This document shows positions 44,078 to 53,284 of a DNA stretch of 64,000 bases, piece after piece. Where the stretch lies: the NCBI RefSeq assembly GCF_040530035.1, contig NZ_JBEWCD010000001.1, positions 372,001 through 436,000 on the forward strand. The letters run 5' to 3'. A program made the position numbers and the translations under genes. The notes under the pieces were generated by a model, which saw only the letters and a list, made by a program, of their open reading frames with translations, was not told the DNA's origin and made no database searches. Each line of letters opens with the position of its first letter. Position 1 is the first letter of the stretch. Origin of the DNA: Roseibium sp. HPY-6 (GTDB taxonomy: Bacteria > Pseudomonadota > Alphaproteobacteria > Rhizobiales > Stappiaceae).

Positions 44078-44683
44078 TCAGGCTTCGGAACGATTCCGGC
44101 GCCATCCCATGAAGCCAAGGGCGCCAAGGCCGGCCATCAGGAAAGGAAGGGCCGCAGGGACCGGTACAGCCTGTATTTCGGCCACCAAAAACTCAGCGGT
44201 GTTCCCGCCCCTTAGCGGCGATTGCACGGAAAAGTCCAGCTGCGCGTAAAACGAATTGGCAGGCAGCACTCCAAGCGCTATCGAAATTGCCTGAATGTCA
44301 TTGTCGCCCGAAACACCCGGGTCGTTGACATCGGTGAAAGCTCCAAGCAAGTCCCCGCCACCATTGAAAACGGAGACCTGTTCCAGAAGCCGCGAGGGAT
44401 CGTTCACTCCCACAAGGTCCAGATCCTGGAAAGTAAGGTTCAAGACCGACGCGGACGTCGTGCTCACGGCATCAAACCCCAAGAACAGCGACTTCGTGTC
44501 TCCGTTCAGGGGGATGAGAAAGCCGACACAGTCCGGTCCAAGTGTACAGGCATCGGTATCCACGGCGGTTCCTGAAAACGGCGTACCGAAAACATCATTC
44601 ACCTGGAAACCGACCGAACCGGCATTTGCTGATGTTATGAGACCAAGACTGAGCAGTCCGGCCGCAAGTATTTTTTTGTACAT
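44078..44683 (-). CDS. Secreted protein with VPLPA-CTERM sorting signal
   Basis: A 201-residue exported protein. The signal peptide ends near residue 21 (TSANA). The C-terminus has the tripartite sorting signal of exosortase substrates: VPVPAALPF motif, a hydrophobic helix (LMAGLGALGFMGW) and a basic end RRNRSEA. This VPLPA-type motif is handled by a dedicated exosortase, which is not in the window. The mature part is beta-rich, with one Cys pair (DACTLGPDCVG) near 46-53. Its role at the cell surface is unknown. GAAGGTG precedes the ATG. Confidence 0.82.
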   Translation of the reverse strand: MYKKILAAGLLSLGLITSANAGSVGFQVNDVFGTPFSGTAVDTDACTLGPDCVGFLIPLNGDTKSLFLGFDAVSTTSASVLNLTFQDLDLVGVNDPSRLLEQVSVFNGGGDLLGAFTDVNDPGVSGDNDIQAISIALGVLPANSFYAQLDFSVQSPLRGGNTAEFLVAEIQAVPVPAALPFLMAGLGALGFMGWRRNRSEA

Positions 44684-45035
44684 GATTGCACCTTCTAAAA
44701 TAGGCGTTAGTTTTAGTATGCCGCTACCCAGAAGATGCTCACGACGGTGACTTGTCTCAATTGAACACTGATAGAATTATTTTCAAAAACGCGTGAAAAT
44801 TTCCAGTTATCAGGTGAAGCACAAAGGTATCACGCAATATTTACTCACACTCTGCTTCTTTACTGGCTGAATTTATTCAATTTCTCGTGTGCAGCGACGC
44901 GTCTGTTACCCCGCTCAAAAAAGCGAACTAGCAAGCAGGCAGTTCAGCATGCCCAAGGCGGTTCGAACAGTCGCAAGACGTCCAAGCGGAATGTGCATGA
45001 AAAGACGCACGCCTGCGAGGCAGCTGTTTCGAAGA
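44684..45035. other. Gene-free stretch between the CTERM gene and tRNA-Leu
   Basis: About 350 bases with no credible gene. The part from 44750 to 44890 is AT-rich and should contain the promoter of the VPLPA-CTERM gene. The region next to the tRNA may hold its terminator: a short stem GCCT/AGGC with TTTT is present at about 45002-45024 on the - strand, too weak to call. Confidence 0.5.
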
Positions 45036-45121
45036 TGGTGCGGGCGACGGGACTCGAACCCGTACAGCCTAGGGCCGAGGGATTTTAAGTCCCTTGTGTC
45101 TACCAGTTCCACCACGCCCGC
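45036..45121 (-). tRNA. tRNA-Leu, anticodon UAA
   Basis: The 86-base gene begins GCGGGCG and ends CGCCCGC-A-CCA, so the CCA end is encoded. The anticodon loop is CTTAAAA within GGGAC/ATCCC-type arms, giving anticodon TAA that reads UUA and UUG. The long variable arm (CTCGGCCCTAGG) is that of a type II leucine tRNA, and the T arm reads GGGTTCGAGTCCC. Confidence 0.95.
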
Positions 45122-45344
45122 GTATCCCTCACCTATCCGGCCTTGCGGAAATTCGCAAGCGACGGCGTGTGGTTTTGGTGAATTCGGCAGGAAGTATCCA
45201 CGGCGGCCTCGATTTGGCGAAACCGCATCTGGAAATTGTCGCCGCCGGACGGTATGTGAACACACAGGCAAAAGAAAAGCGTGCCCGAGGCAATACCTAT
45301 TCTTATATTGCTCTGATGGCACCAATTGTGAGACATGAAACCCC

Positions 45345-46175
45345 ATGGTGAGCTACATTGACGCTGCGGAAGCTCCGCTGAAAAACACCGGTCAGGTAAG
45401 GCTGTACGGGCCGGATGATTTCAAAGGCATGATGCGCGCCGGACAGTTGACGGCGGCGTGTCTCGATGAGCTCGCGGCAATCGTCAAGCCTGGTACTACC
45501 ACGCAGGAAATAGATGATTTCGTCTACCAGTACGGTGCCGATCACAACGCCCTGCCGGCTACACTCAACTACCGGGGTTACACAAAGTCCTGCTGTACCT
45601 CCATCAATCACGTCGTCTGCCACGGCATCCCGAACAACAAGGCCTTGCGCGAGGGCGACATCGTCAACATCGACGTCACATTCATTCTCGACGGGTGGCA
45701 TGGTGACTCCAGCCGGATGTATCCGGTCGGACAGCTCAAGCGCGCCTCAGAGCGCCTGATCGACGTGACTTATGAATCCCTGATGCGCGGGATCGCGGCC
45801 GCCAAGCCGGGAAACACGACCGGCGACATCGGCGCCGCCATCCAGACCTATGTCGAGGCGCAGCGTTGCTCGGTCGTTCGCGATTTCTGCGGTCACGGGC
45901 TTGGGCTCCTGTTTCATGATACGCCCAACATCCTGCATTACGGTCGTCCGGGAGAAGGTGTGGAACTGAAGCCCGGCATGATTTTCACGATCGAACCGAT
46001 GGTCAATCTCGGCCGCCCTCACGTAAAGGTCTTGAGCGACGGGTGGACCGCTGTCACCAGAGACAGGTCCCTGTCTGCGCAGTTCGAACACTCCATCGGC
46101 ATCACACCTGAAGGCTGTGAGATTTTCACCACGTCGCCTGGTGGCATTCATAAGCCCGGACGGCCGAACGACTAA
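45345..46175 (+). CDS. map: Type I methionine aminopeptidase
   Basis: Map removes the initiator methionine from new proteins. The 276-residue enzyme has all five metal ligands in order: Asp110 and Asp121, His184 in [11 protein letters not shown], Glu217 in TIEPM and Glu248 in QFEHS. His93 in VCHGIP supports catalysis. It lacks the N-terminal zinc-finger extension of eukaryotic forms. The gene is followed 20 bases later by radC on the same strand. Confidence 0.95.
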   Translation: MVSYIDAAEAPLKNTGQVRLYGPDDFKGMMRAGQLTAACLDELAAIVKPGTTTQEIDDFVYQYGADHNALPATLNYRGYTKSCCTSINHVVCHGIPNNKALREGDIVNIDVTFILDGWHGDSSRMYPVGQLKRASERLIDVTYESLMRGIAAAKPGNTTGDIGAAIQTYVEAQRCSVVRDFCGHGLGLLFHDTPNILHYGRPGEGVELKPGMIFTIEPMVNLGRPHVKVLSDGWTAVTRDRSLSAQFEHSIGITPEGCEIFTTSPGGIHKPGRPND

Positions 46176-46195
46176 ACGCAGCAAGAGGCCAACAG

Positions 46196-46897
46196 GTGGC
46201 GGATAATCCGGATGCTTCCACGCCGGCGCAGCATCATAAAGGGCATCGCCAAAGACTGCGGGAGCGATTCCGGAAGTCGGGTGAGGACAGCCTCGCTGAT
46301 TATGAGTTGCTGGAGTTTCTGTTGTTCGCAGCGCTGCCACGCCGTGACACCAAACCGATAGCCAAAGCGATGCTTCAGCGGTTTGGATCTTTCTCCGCCG
46401 TTCTTGCAGCACCGCGCGAAAGGCTGCGCGAGATATCGGGCCTATCCGACGTCAGCATCGACACCATTAAGGCCGTTCATGCCGCAATCGCCAGATACCA
46501 TCGCGCCGAACTGAGCGATCGCCAGCTGCTCGATTCCTGGTCCAAAGTCATTGCCTATCTCCAGGCTTCAATGGAACTCAGCCCCGTTGAACAGTTTCGT
46601 ATTCTGTTCCTTGACAGGAAAAACGGATTGATCGCGGACGAGGTTCAGCAAACCGGAACCGTAGATCACACACCCGTCTACCCGCGCGAAGTTATCCGCC
46701 GCGCGCTCGAACACTCCGCGACGGCGCTCATACTCGTCCACAATCATCCTTCGGGCGATCCGACGCCGTCACGCGCGGATATCCAGATGACCAAGAAGAT
46801 CGTCGAAATTGCAAAGCCATTGGGAATTGAAGTGCACGACCACATCATTATCGGCTTGAGGGACAACGTAAGTCTTCGCGCTCTTCAACTGATTTGA
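46196..46897 (+). CDS. radC: RadC family protein (JAB/MPN domain)
   Basis: This 233-residue protein has a helix-hairpin-helix-like N-terminal part (about 17-100) and a C-terminal JAB domain with the metal motif [14 protein letters not shown], whose outer Glu lies upstream near residue 145. RadC was once linked to DNA repair, but that link has been withdrawn for E. coli and the function is open. The start is a GTG preceded by GAGGCCAACAG. It follows map after 20 bases. Confidence 0.92.
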   Translation: MADNPDASTPAQHHKGHRQRLRERFRKSGEDSLADYELLEFLLFAALPRRDTKPIAKAMLQRFGSFSAVLAAPRERLREISGLSDVSIDTIKAVHAAIARYHRAELSDRQLLDSWSKVIAYLQASMELSPVEQFRILFLDRKNGLIADEVQQTGTVDHTPVYPREVIRRALEHSATALILVHNHPSGDPTPSRADIQMTKKIVEIAKPLGIEVHDHIIIGLRDNVSLRALQLI

Positions 46898-47070
46898 AAC
46901 CAAAACTACAATTTTACTTTTCGCTATTTTCAAAGAAAAGTCTGCGCTTTAGCTGCCAATATTCACCCGCCTCCACGTTTGTTACAATTTTACCGGTTTT
47001 TTACTAATATCTTGGGAGCATTCTTTAACCTGCCTGTCTGATACTCAGCCCACATCAACTGGGCCTTTGC

Positions 47071-49350
47071 ATGAACAGATCAATCAAAAACTCCGGTGGG
47101 CACATCGCAAGCGCGATCATTTTCCCAATGCTGATCGTAGTGATGACGTCCGTGGCAACCATCTTCGGACTGATGAGCTGGTCGGCACGACTGTCTGACG
47201 AAGCAGCCGAGGAGTCGCAGCACAAGCTTCTCGCCGGCGCCGTGCAACTCACGCAAAACTACATCTCCAAAAAGCAAACCGGTGTGGTCATCTGGGATGA
47301 AGCTTTTCACGCCGTGAATGATCCGGTTCCCAACAGGAACTGGATCCGCAACAACATGATGAACTGGTTGTCCAGAAATCATGGCTTTACGAGATCGGTC
47401 CTTGTCGACTCCGATTTTGAAGTCGCTTCCGTTTACGCACATGACGAAAACAGCGACTGGATGTCCCCAAAGGTGCTCGACGAATTGCGGCCGGCAATCG
47501 CCAAGGTCCGCGCGCGCTACATCACTTCATTCAAAAAGACACCATCAGGCCTCTTCCGATTCATGCCGCAAAACGGCGACACGCACCTGTCGATTGCCGA
47601 GACCGGTGTGGTGCCACTGACCGGCGAGCCCTTCATGTTCACAGCCGCAGCTGTGGTTCCTCAGATCCAGTCTGTCTTCGCCGAGCGGCAGCCACCGGCG
47701 GTGCTGGTGAGCATGATCCCGCTGCGCGGCCAGAAGCTCGCCAAGATCTCTGACATGTCCCGCCTCGACGGTTTTGTCCTGGCGAATGAGCAGACGGACC
47801 GAAGCGGCGTCGGTACCTACCAACTGGAGTCTCCCAGAGGCGAGAATATCGGTGTAATCGCCTGGCAGGCGAGCCGCCCGGGCACACAGATGCTCGAGCG
47901 CATCAACCCGTTTCTTGCAGTCGCAGCTTTTCTGATTGCCGCTGTCGTGATTGCAGTGACCCTGTTCACGCGTCAGATGACCAAGCGACTTGCACGAAGT
48001 GAAGCCAAGGCCGTTCATGCCGCGAGCCACGATGCGCTTTCAGGTCTGCCCAACAGGTCCAGCTTCCAGGCCCTTTTGACGAGCGCGCTTGAAACTGGCG
48101 AGCAGAACGGCACAAACACGGCCGTCGTTTATATTGACCTGGACCACTTCAAGGATATCAACGACACGCTTGGCCACTCCGCAGGCGATCGGGTCATCGT
48201 TGCCGTTGCCAACCGACTGAAACAGGTTCTTCCGAGAAACGGCATCGTTTCGCGTATCAGTGGCGATGAGTTCGCCATGGTCATCAGCAAGTGCGAAAAC
48301 GACGAGTGGCTGGAGTACATCCTGGATCAGGTGCAGGATGAGATTGCGAGGCCGGTCAAGGTCGGCAGCCGTGAAATCTTCGCCAGTCTTTCCATGGGCG
48401 CGGCCATTGCACCCAAGGATGGCAAGAACCCGGACGAATTGCTGCGCAAGGCGGATATTGCGCTCTATGACGCAAAGGCGAACGGCAGAAACCGCCGGTC
48501 TTTCTTCGAACCGACCATGGAACATCACGTTCAATCCAAGGACGAGATGTCCCGCGAACTCCGGCTTGCGCTTCGAAATGACCAATTGGATCTGGCCTAC
48601 CAGCCACAGTCGGATACGGATGCAAAGAAGATCGTTTCCGTAGAGGCACTGGCTCGCTGGACTAAGGAAGACGGCACTGTCGTGCCACCGTCCCAGTTCA
48701 TTCCTGTCGCGGAGGAAACGGGGCTGATCAATGATCTTGGCATCTGGGTTTTGAACAAGGCTTGCGCACGTGCGCATGACTGGCCCGGTGTCGTTGTTTC
48801 GGTCAATGTGTCTCCGAACCAGTTCAAGCATCCCCGCTTCGTTGAAAAGGTCATGGCCATCCTGGCGGCAAATGATCTGCCGCCGCAAAGGCTCGAAATC
48901 GAGGTCACTGAAAGCGTGTTCGCCGGGCGCGACGATTCCGTTCTGAACGCCCTGAGACGGCTGAAAGGCCTGGGGGTCAAGGTTGCTCTGGACGACTTCG
49001 GCTCGGGTTACTCAAGTCTGAGCTATCTTCGCCGCTTCCCCTTCGACACGCTGAAGATCGATCGTGACTTTGTGTCCGATATGAACGGCAATCCGGAAGC
49101 GGAGGCGATTCTCGTCTCGATCATCCAGCTCGGTAAAGCACTTGGAATGACGATCGTTGCCGAAGGCATCGAGACGATCGATCAGATCCGCTTCCTCCAG
49201 GTGCATGATTGCCACCGGATGCAGGGTTACTTCATTTCAAGGCCGCTCACCAGCGTCGCGCTGAGCAAGTTCCTGAAGGACTTCCACAATGAAAACTCGG
49301 AAGACCTTGCGGGGAGCTTCGATGCGAGGCCGCGCGCTGCAAAAGGCTGA
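47071..49350 (+). CDS. CHASE4-GGDEF-EAL cyclic-di-GMP turnover protein
   Basis: A 759-residue inner-membrane protein. The first membrane helix is near 14-36. A periplasmic CHASE4-type sensor follows with VIWDEAFHAV and a second helix lies near 284-304. The diguanylate cyclase domain has SGDEF at 397-401, a Gly-to-Ser change, and no RxxD inhibitory site just upstream. The phosphodiesterase domain looks intact: EAL at 525-527, later EVTES, DDFGSGYSSL and the KIDRDFV segment. It may make or break cyclic-di-GMP, with hydrolysis the safer prediction. This is the molecule that controls LapG-type adhesin release. Confidence 0.9.
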   Translation: MNRSIKNSGGHIASAIIFPMLIVVMTSVATIFGLMSWSARLSDEAAEESQHKLLAGAVQLTQNYISKKQTGVVIWDEAFHAVNDPVPNRNWIRNNMMNWLSRNHGFTRSVLVDSDFEVASVYAHDENSDWMSPKVLDELRPAIAKVRARYITSFKKTPSGLFRFMPQNGDTHLSIAETGVVPLTGEPFMFTAAAVVPQIQSVFAERQPPAVLVSMIPLRGQKLAKISDMSRLDGFVLANEQTDRSGVGTYQLESPRGENIGVIAWQASRPGTQMLERINPFLAVAAFLIAAVVIAVTLFTRQMTKRLARSEAKAVHAASHDALSGLPNRSSFQALLTSALETGEQNGTNTAVVYIDLDHFKDINDTLGHSAGDRVIVAVANRLKQVLPRNGIVSRISGDEFAMVISKCENDEWLEYILDQVQDEIARPVKVGSREIFASLSMGAAIAPKDGKNPDELLRKADIALYDAKANGRNRRSFFEPTMEHHVQSKDEMSRELRLALRNDQLDLAYQPQSDTDAKKIVSVEALARWTKEDGTVVPPSQFIPVAEETGLINDLGIWVLNKACARAHDWPGVVVSVNVSPNQFKHPRFVEKVMAILAANDLPPQRLEIEVTESVFAGRDDSVLNALRRLKGLGVKVALDDFGSGYSSLSYLRRFPFDTLKIDRDFVSDMNGNPEAEAILVSIIQLGKALGMTIVAEGIETIDQIRFLQVHDCHRMQGYFISRPLTSVALSKFLKDFHNENSEDLAGSFDARPRAAKG

Positions 49351-49354
49351 CGGC

Positions 49355-50314
49355 TTAGTTTGTTGACCGCCTGAAGCCTGCGGCAAAACCGGCAAAACTC
49401 TGAAAAGGCTTGTCCCGTGCCTGGACCAGCCAGCCCGAAGCGTCAGCAGATGCCGACCTTAGCCCTTCCCTGCCGTAGTCGGTTCGCACCATGTCCTTGA
49501 ACCACGCAACGTGCTGAAGCTGACGCCGTTCAGACAAATCACCCTTTGAAAGATGTGCATGATGGGAACGCGCATGCGCGACCAATTCCGGAATTCCGGC
49601 CCCCGTTTGCGCCGAAACCTGCACAACCGGCACAGTCCAATCGGTGTCGGATTGCCGGCTGAGCGACAGAGCGCCCGAGACATCTGAAGCTGCCCGCCTC
49701 GCCATGGCTCCAAGATCGGATTTCGTGACAGCGACCAGATCCGGCAGCTCCATGATCCCCGCCTTCATGAATTGAAGACTGTCTCCGGAGCCCGGCTGAA
49801 TACACAACAATACGGTGTCTGCGACCTGTTTCAGATCGCCTTCCGATTGACCGATACCGACGGTCTCAACGATGACCAGGTCGCAAACCGCCCTCAGGAC
49901 GGAAATTGCGGCAACCGATTGATCCGAAAGACCGCCCAGGCGACTACGCGCAGCCATTGAGCGAACAAATACGGCGTCGTCGGACGGATCCGTCTTGAGC
50001 CGCGTGCGATCGCCCAGCAATGCACCGCCCGTAATCGCGGATGACGGGTCAACCGCGAGCACCGCAACACGTTTTCCCTCAGATCTGAAGGCCTTGATCA
50101 ACGCGTCGGTCAGGCTCGACTTGCCGACGCCAGGTGGTCCGGTCAGTCCCAGAACGTGTCCCACTGCGCCTGTGCAGGCATTATCCAGGAACAACGCCGT
50201 ATCGCTCTCTTGCGCGTGGGTTTCCAGCCGGGTCAGCACACGAGCGAGCAGCCTTTTGTTGCCTGCGCGCAATTCCGCCAGTGATGGAAACCCGCTCAAG
50301 AGATTACCTCGCAA
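49355..50314 (-). CDS. meaB: Methylmalonyl-CoA mutase-associated GTPase
   Basis: MeaB guards the B12 cofactor of methylmalonyl-CoA mutase. The 319-residue protein is a G3E-family GTPase with the P-loop GPPGVGKS at 59-66, a Walker B-like VETVGIGQSE, and the base-specifying VTKSDLG. The mutase itself is not in this window. It begins 21 bases after ppdK on the same strand, which implies co-transcription, and its end is four bases from the convergent cyclic-di-GMP gene. Confidence 0.9.
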   Translation of the reverse strand: MRGNLLSGFPSLAELRAGNKRLLARVLTRLETHAQESDTALFLDNACTGAVGHVLGLTGPPGVGKSSLTDALIKAFRSEGKRVAVLAVDPSSAITGGALLGDRTRLKTDPSDDAVFVRSMAARSRLGGLSDQSVAAISVLRAVCDLVIVETVGIGQSEGDLKQVADTVLLCIQPGSGDSLQFMKAGIMELPDLVAVTKSDLGAMARRAASDVSGALSLSRQSDTDWTVPVVQVSAQTGAGIPELVAHARSHHAHLSKGDLSERRQLQHVAWFKDMVRTDYGREGLRSASADASGWLVQARDKPFQSFAGFAAGFRRSTN

Positions 50315-50335
50315 GTTGCCGGGAATAGCGACTGA

Positions 50336-53008
50336 TCAGGCCGGTTTGCCATGTTTCAGGGCTGATTGTGCCGCGGCCAGCTTGGCGATCGGAACCCGGA
50401 ACGGCGAACAGGACACATAATGAAGGCCAACACTTTCGCAGAACGAAATGGACGCCGGATCACCGCCATGCTCTCCGCAGATGCCGAGTTTGATGTCGGC
50501 GCGGGTTGATCGACCCCTCTCAACACCCAGTTTGATCAATTCTCCGACGCCGTCCGGATCGAGCGAGACGAACGGGTCCTGTTCCATAATCCCCCGGCTT
50601 TGATACGTGCCCAGGAACGAGGCTGCATCATCGCGCGAAATTCCAAAGGTCGTTTGGGTGAGGTCATTGGTCCCGAAGGAGAAAAACTCGGCAGATTCAG
50701 CTATTTCAGCAGCCTTCAGCGCCGCACGGGGAAGCTCCACCATCGTGCCGACCTGATAGGTCAGTTCCGTACCCGTTTCTTTGGCGACAGCCTTGGCCAT
50801 GGCTTCAATGCTCTGCCGGACATGGTCCAGTTCGCCCTTGAGACCGACCAGCGGAACCATGATTTCCGGCACCACCGATGCACCTGTCGTTTTGGCAGCC
50901 TCAACGGCCGCTTCAAAGATCGCCCTTGCCTGCATTTCGGCAATCTCGGGATAGGAAACAAGCAGGCGGCATCCGCGATGGCCTAGCATCGGGTTGAATT
51001 CCTCAAGTGCAAGTGCACGGTCCCTCAAACGTTCCGGATCGGCTCCCATTGCTCTTGCAACCTCGCTGAGCTCCTCCTCTGACTTTGGCAGGAATTCATG
51101 TAAGGGCGGATCGAGCAGCCGGATCGTGACCGGCAGCCCGTGCATGATTTCAAACAGATCCTTGAAATCCTGACGCTGCATCGGCAACAGTTTTGCGAGC
51201 GCGCCGCGCCGGCCCTCTTCCGTCTCGGCGAGGATCATTTCGCGTACAGACACGATCCGTTCGCCCTCAAAAAACATGTGCTCCGTCCGGCAAAGCCCGA
51301 TGCCTTCCGCGCCGAATTCACGCGCCACTTTCGCGTCCTGCGGCGTTTCGGCATTGGTGCGCACGTTCATGCGGCGAAAGGTGTCCGCCCAGCCCATCAG
51401 GGTGCCGAAGTCGCCCGAAAGCGTGGGTTGCAGCATTTTGACTTCACCGGAAAGCACCTGTCCGGTCGCACCGTCAATCGTAATGATATCGCCTTCCTTC
51501 AACTGGCGCCCGCCCGCATTAATGACGCCGTTGCGATAGTCGATCCGCAACATTCCGGCGCCGGAAACGCAAGGTTTACCCATGCCGCGAGCGACAACGG
51601 CCGCATGGCTTGTCATACCGCCGCGGCTGGTCAGAATGCCTTCAGCAGCATGCATGCCGTGAATGTCCTCAGGGCTGGTTTCAACACGGACCAGGATCGT
51701 CTTCCGTCCTTCAGCCTTTGCCTTTTCCGCTTCATCGGACGTGAACACGATGGCTCCGGACGCAGCCCCTGGCGACGCCGGCAGACCGGTCGACACGATG
51801 TCGCGTTCAGCCGACGGATCGATCGTGGGATGAAGCAACTGGTCGAGAGCACCAGGCTCGACGCGGCCGACGGCCTCCGTTTCGCTCAGCACACCTTCTT
51901 CGACAAGATCGACCGCAATCTTGAGCGCTGCCTTCGCCGTTCGCTTGCCGGCGCGCGTTTGCAGCATCCACAACTTGCCTTTTTCGATCGTGAACTCAAG
52001 GTCCTGCATGTCCTTGTAATGCGCTTCGAGCTTCGAACAGATCGTCTGGAATTCTCCGAAGGCTTCCGGCATCAGGGCTTCCAGCGACGGGCTGGAAGAG
52101 CCCGCCTCGATCCGGGCTTTCTCCGTGATATCCTGAGGGGTACGAATGCCGGCAACGACGTCCTCGCCCTGCGCATTGACCAGGAACTCGCCGTAAAGCG
52201 CATTCTCGCCGGTCGACGGGTTCCGCGTGAACGCAACGCCTGTCGCCGAGCTGTCACCCATGTTCCCAAATACCATCGCCTGCACATTCACGGCTGTGCC
52301 CCAGCTGCTTGGAATGTCATGGAGACGCCGATAGGTCACAGCACGCGGCACCATCCAGGAACTGAAGACGGCGCCGATCGCACCCCAAAGCTGTTCTTGC
52401 GGATCCTGCGGAAATGGCTTGCCCAGTTCTTCTTCAACCAGAGCCTTGAACCTCTCGATGATGCCCAGCCAAGCGTCGGCATCTATTTCCGTATCGAGCG
52501 AGAGCTCATTCCGCTCCTTGTAATCCTCCAGAATTTCCTCGAACTCGTGATGGTCGAGGCCAAGCACGACATCGGAGTACATCTGAATGAAGCGGCGGTA
52601 GCTGTCGTAAGCAAACCTGCGGTCGTCGGCTTCCCTGGCGATCGCCTCGACGGTTTCATCATTCAGCCCAAGGTTAAGCACAGTGTCCATCATGCCGGGC
52701 ATCGAAACCCGCGCGCCCGAGCGCACCGAAACAAGCAACGGGCGGTCAAGGTCGCCAAACTTGCGGCTTGTGGCGGAACCGATCTGATCGAGCGCTGACG
52801 TGACCTGCGCCTTGAGCTCCTCCGGATAGGTTTTATCGTGCTCATAGTACCAGGTGCAGACTTCCGTGGTGATGGTGAAACCGGGCGGAACCGGCAGGCC
52901 AAGGCTGCTCATTTCAGCAAGGTTGGCGCCTTTTCCTCCAAGCAGATTGCGCATCTCCGCTGCACCTTCTGCTGCACCATTGCCGAAACTGAAGACCCAC
53001 TTGGCCAT
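50336..53008 (-). CDS. ppdK: Pyruvate, phosphate dikinase
   Basis: PPDK interconverts pyruvate, ATP and phosphate with PEP, AMP and pyrophosphate, and in bacteria often serves gluconeogenesis. The 890-residue protein shows an N-terminal ATP-grasp domain (GGKGANLAEM near 25-34), a central swivelling domain with the phospho-His468 in GGMTSHAAV, and a C-terminal TIM barrel with GLCRTEHMFF and GTNDLTQTTFG. The length is normal. A GGAGTATATC ribosome site precedes the ATG. It precedes meaB in the same transcript. Confidence 0.95.
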   Translation of the reverse strand: MAKWVFSFGNGAAEGAAEMRNLLGGKGANLAEMSSLGLPVPPGFTITTEVCTWYYEHDKTYPEELKAQVTSALDQIGSATSRKFGDLDRPLLVSVRSGARVSMPGMMDTVLNLGLNDETVEAIAREADDRRFAYDSYRRFIQMYSDVVLGLDHHEFEEILEDYKERNELSLDTEIDADAWLGIIERFKALVEEELGKPFPQDPQEQLWGAIGAVFSSWMVPRAVTYRRLHDIPSSWGTAVNVQAMVFGNMGDSSATGVAFTRNPSTGENALYGEFLVNAQGEDVVAGIRTPQDITEKARIEAGSSSPSLEALMPEAFGEFQTICSKLEAHYKDMQDLEFTIEKGKLWMLQTRAGKRTAKAALKIAVDLVEEGVLSETEAVGRVEPGALDQLLHPTIDPSAERDIVSTGLPASPGAASGAIVFTSDEAEKAKAEGRKTILVRVETSPEDIHGMHAAEGILTSRGGMTSHAAVVARGMGKPCVSGAGMLRIDYRNGVINAGGRQLKEGDIITIDGATGQVLSGEVKMLQPTLSGDFGTLMGWADTFRRMNVRTNAETPQDAKVAREFGAEGIGLCRTEHMFFEGERIVSVREMILAETEEGRRGALAKLLPMQRQDFKDLFEIMHGLPVTIRLLDPPLHEFLPKSEEELSEVARAMGADPERLRDRALALEEFNPMLGHRGCRLLVSYPEIAEMQARAIFEAAVEAAKTTGASVVPEIMVPLVGLKGELDHVRQSIEAMAKAVAKETGTELTYQVGTMVELPRAALKAAEIAESAEFFSFGTNDLTQTTFGISRDDAASFLGTYQSRGIMEQDPFVSLDPDGVGELIKLGVERGRSTRADIKLGICGEHGGDPASISFCESVGLHYVSCSPFRVPIAKLAAAQSALKHGKPA

Positions 53009-53284
53009 TTGATATACTCCTCGCGTGGCTCCGGAGACGACACGTCCCCGTCATTTTTTGCGCCGCACATTCCTGCTACGGCAAAGAATTGTCTTCAAGT
53101 CCTTTTTGGTCCAAAGCCGCATTGTTTCCGCCCGTTACGAAAGATTTCCAACGGCGGGCAAAATCAAAAGGATTTAAACCCTCAGAAAGTTTCGTGGATG
53201 CCTTGCCGCACAGCCTTAAAGACGCCATTCTCAAGGGCAATAAGCGAATTACTTCTGCCCATCGATCGAATTGTGCGAGGAATA

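Noticed and set aside
45002..45024. Terminator after tRNA-Leu
   Set aside because: The stem is only four to five pairs. It may work, but it is below what I would annotate.
44915..45346. Open frames across the tRNA-Leu region
   Set aside because: They read through the tRNA gene on either strand and have no domain, so the tRNA explains the region.
47071..49350. LapD
   Set aside because: The periplasmic part looks like CHASE4 and not the LapD/MoxY N-terminal domain, the EAL motif looks catalytic, and it is not linked to lapG.
51140..52798. A 552-codon open frame on the + strand
   Set aside because: It lies fully antisense to ppdK, whose full-length motifs are certain. The translation has no recognisable domain and is Arg/His-rich, typical of a shadow frame in GC-rich DNA.
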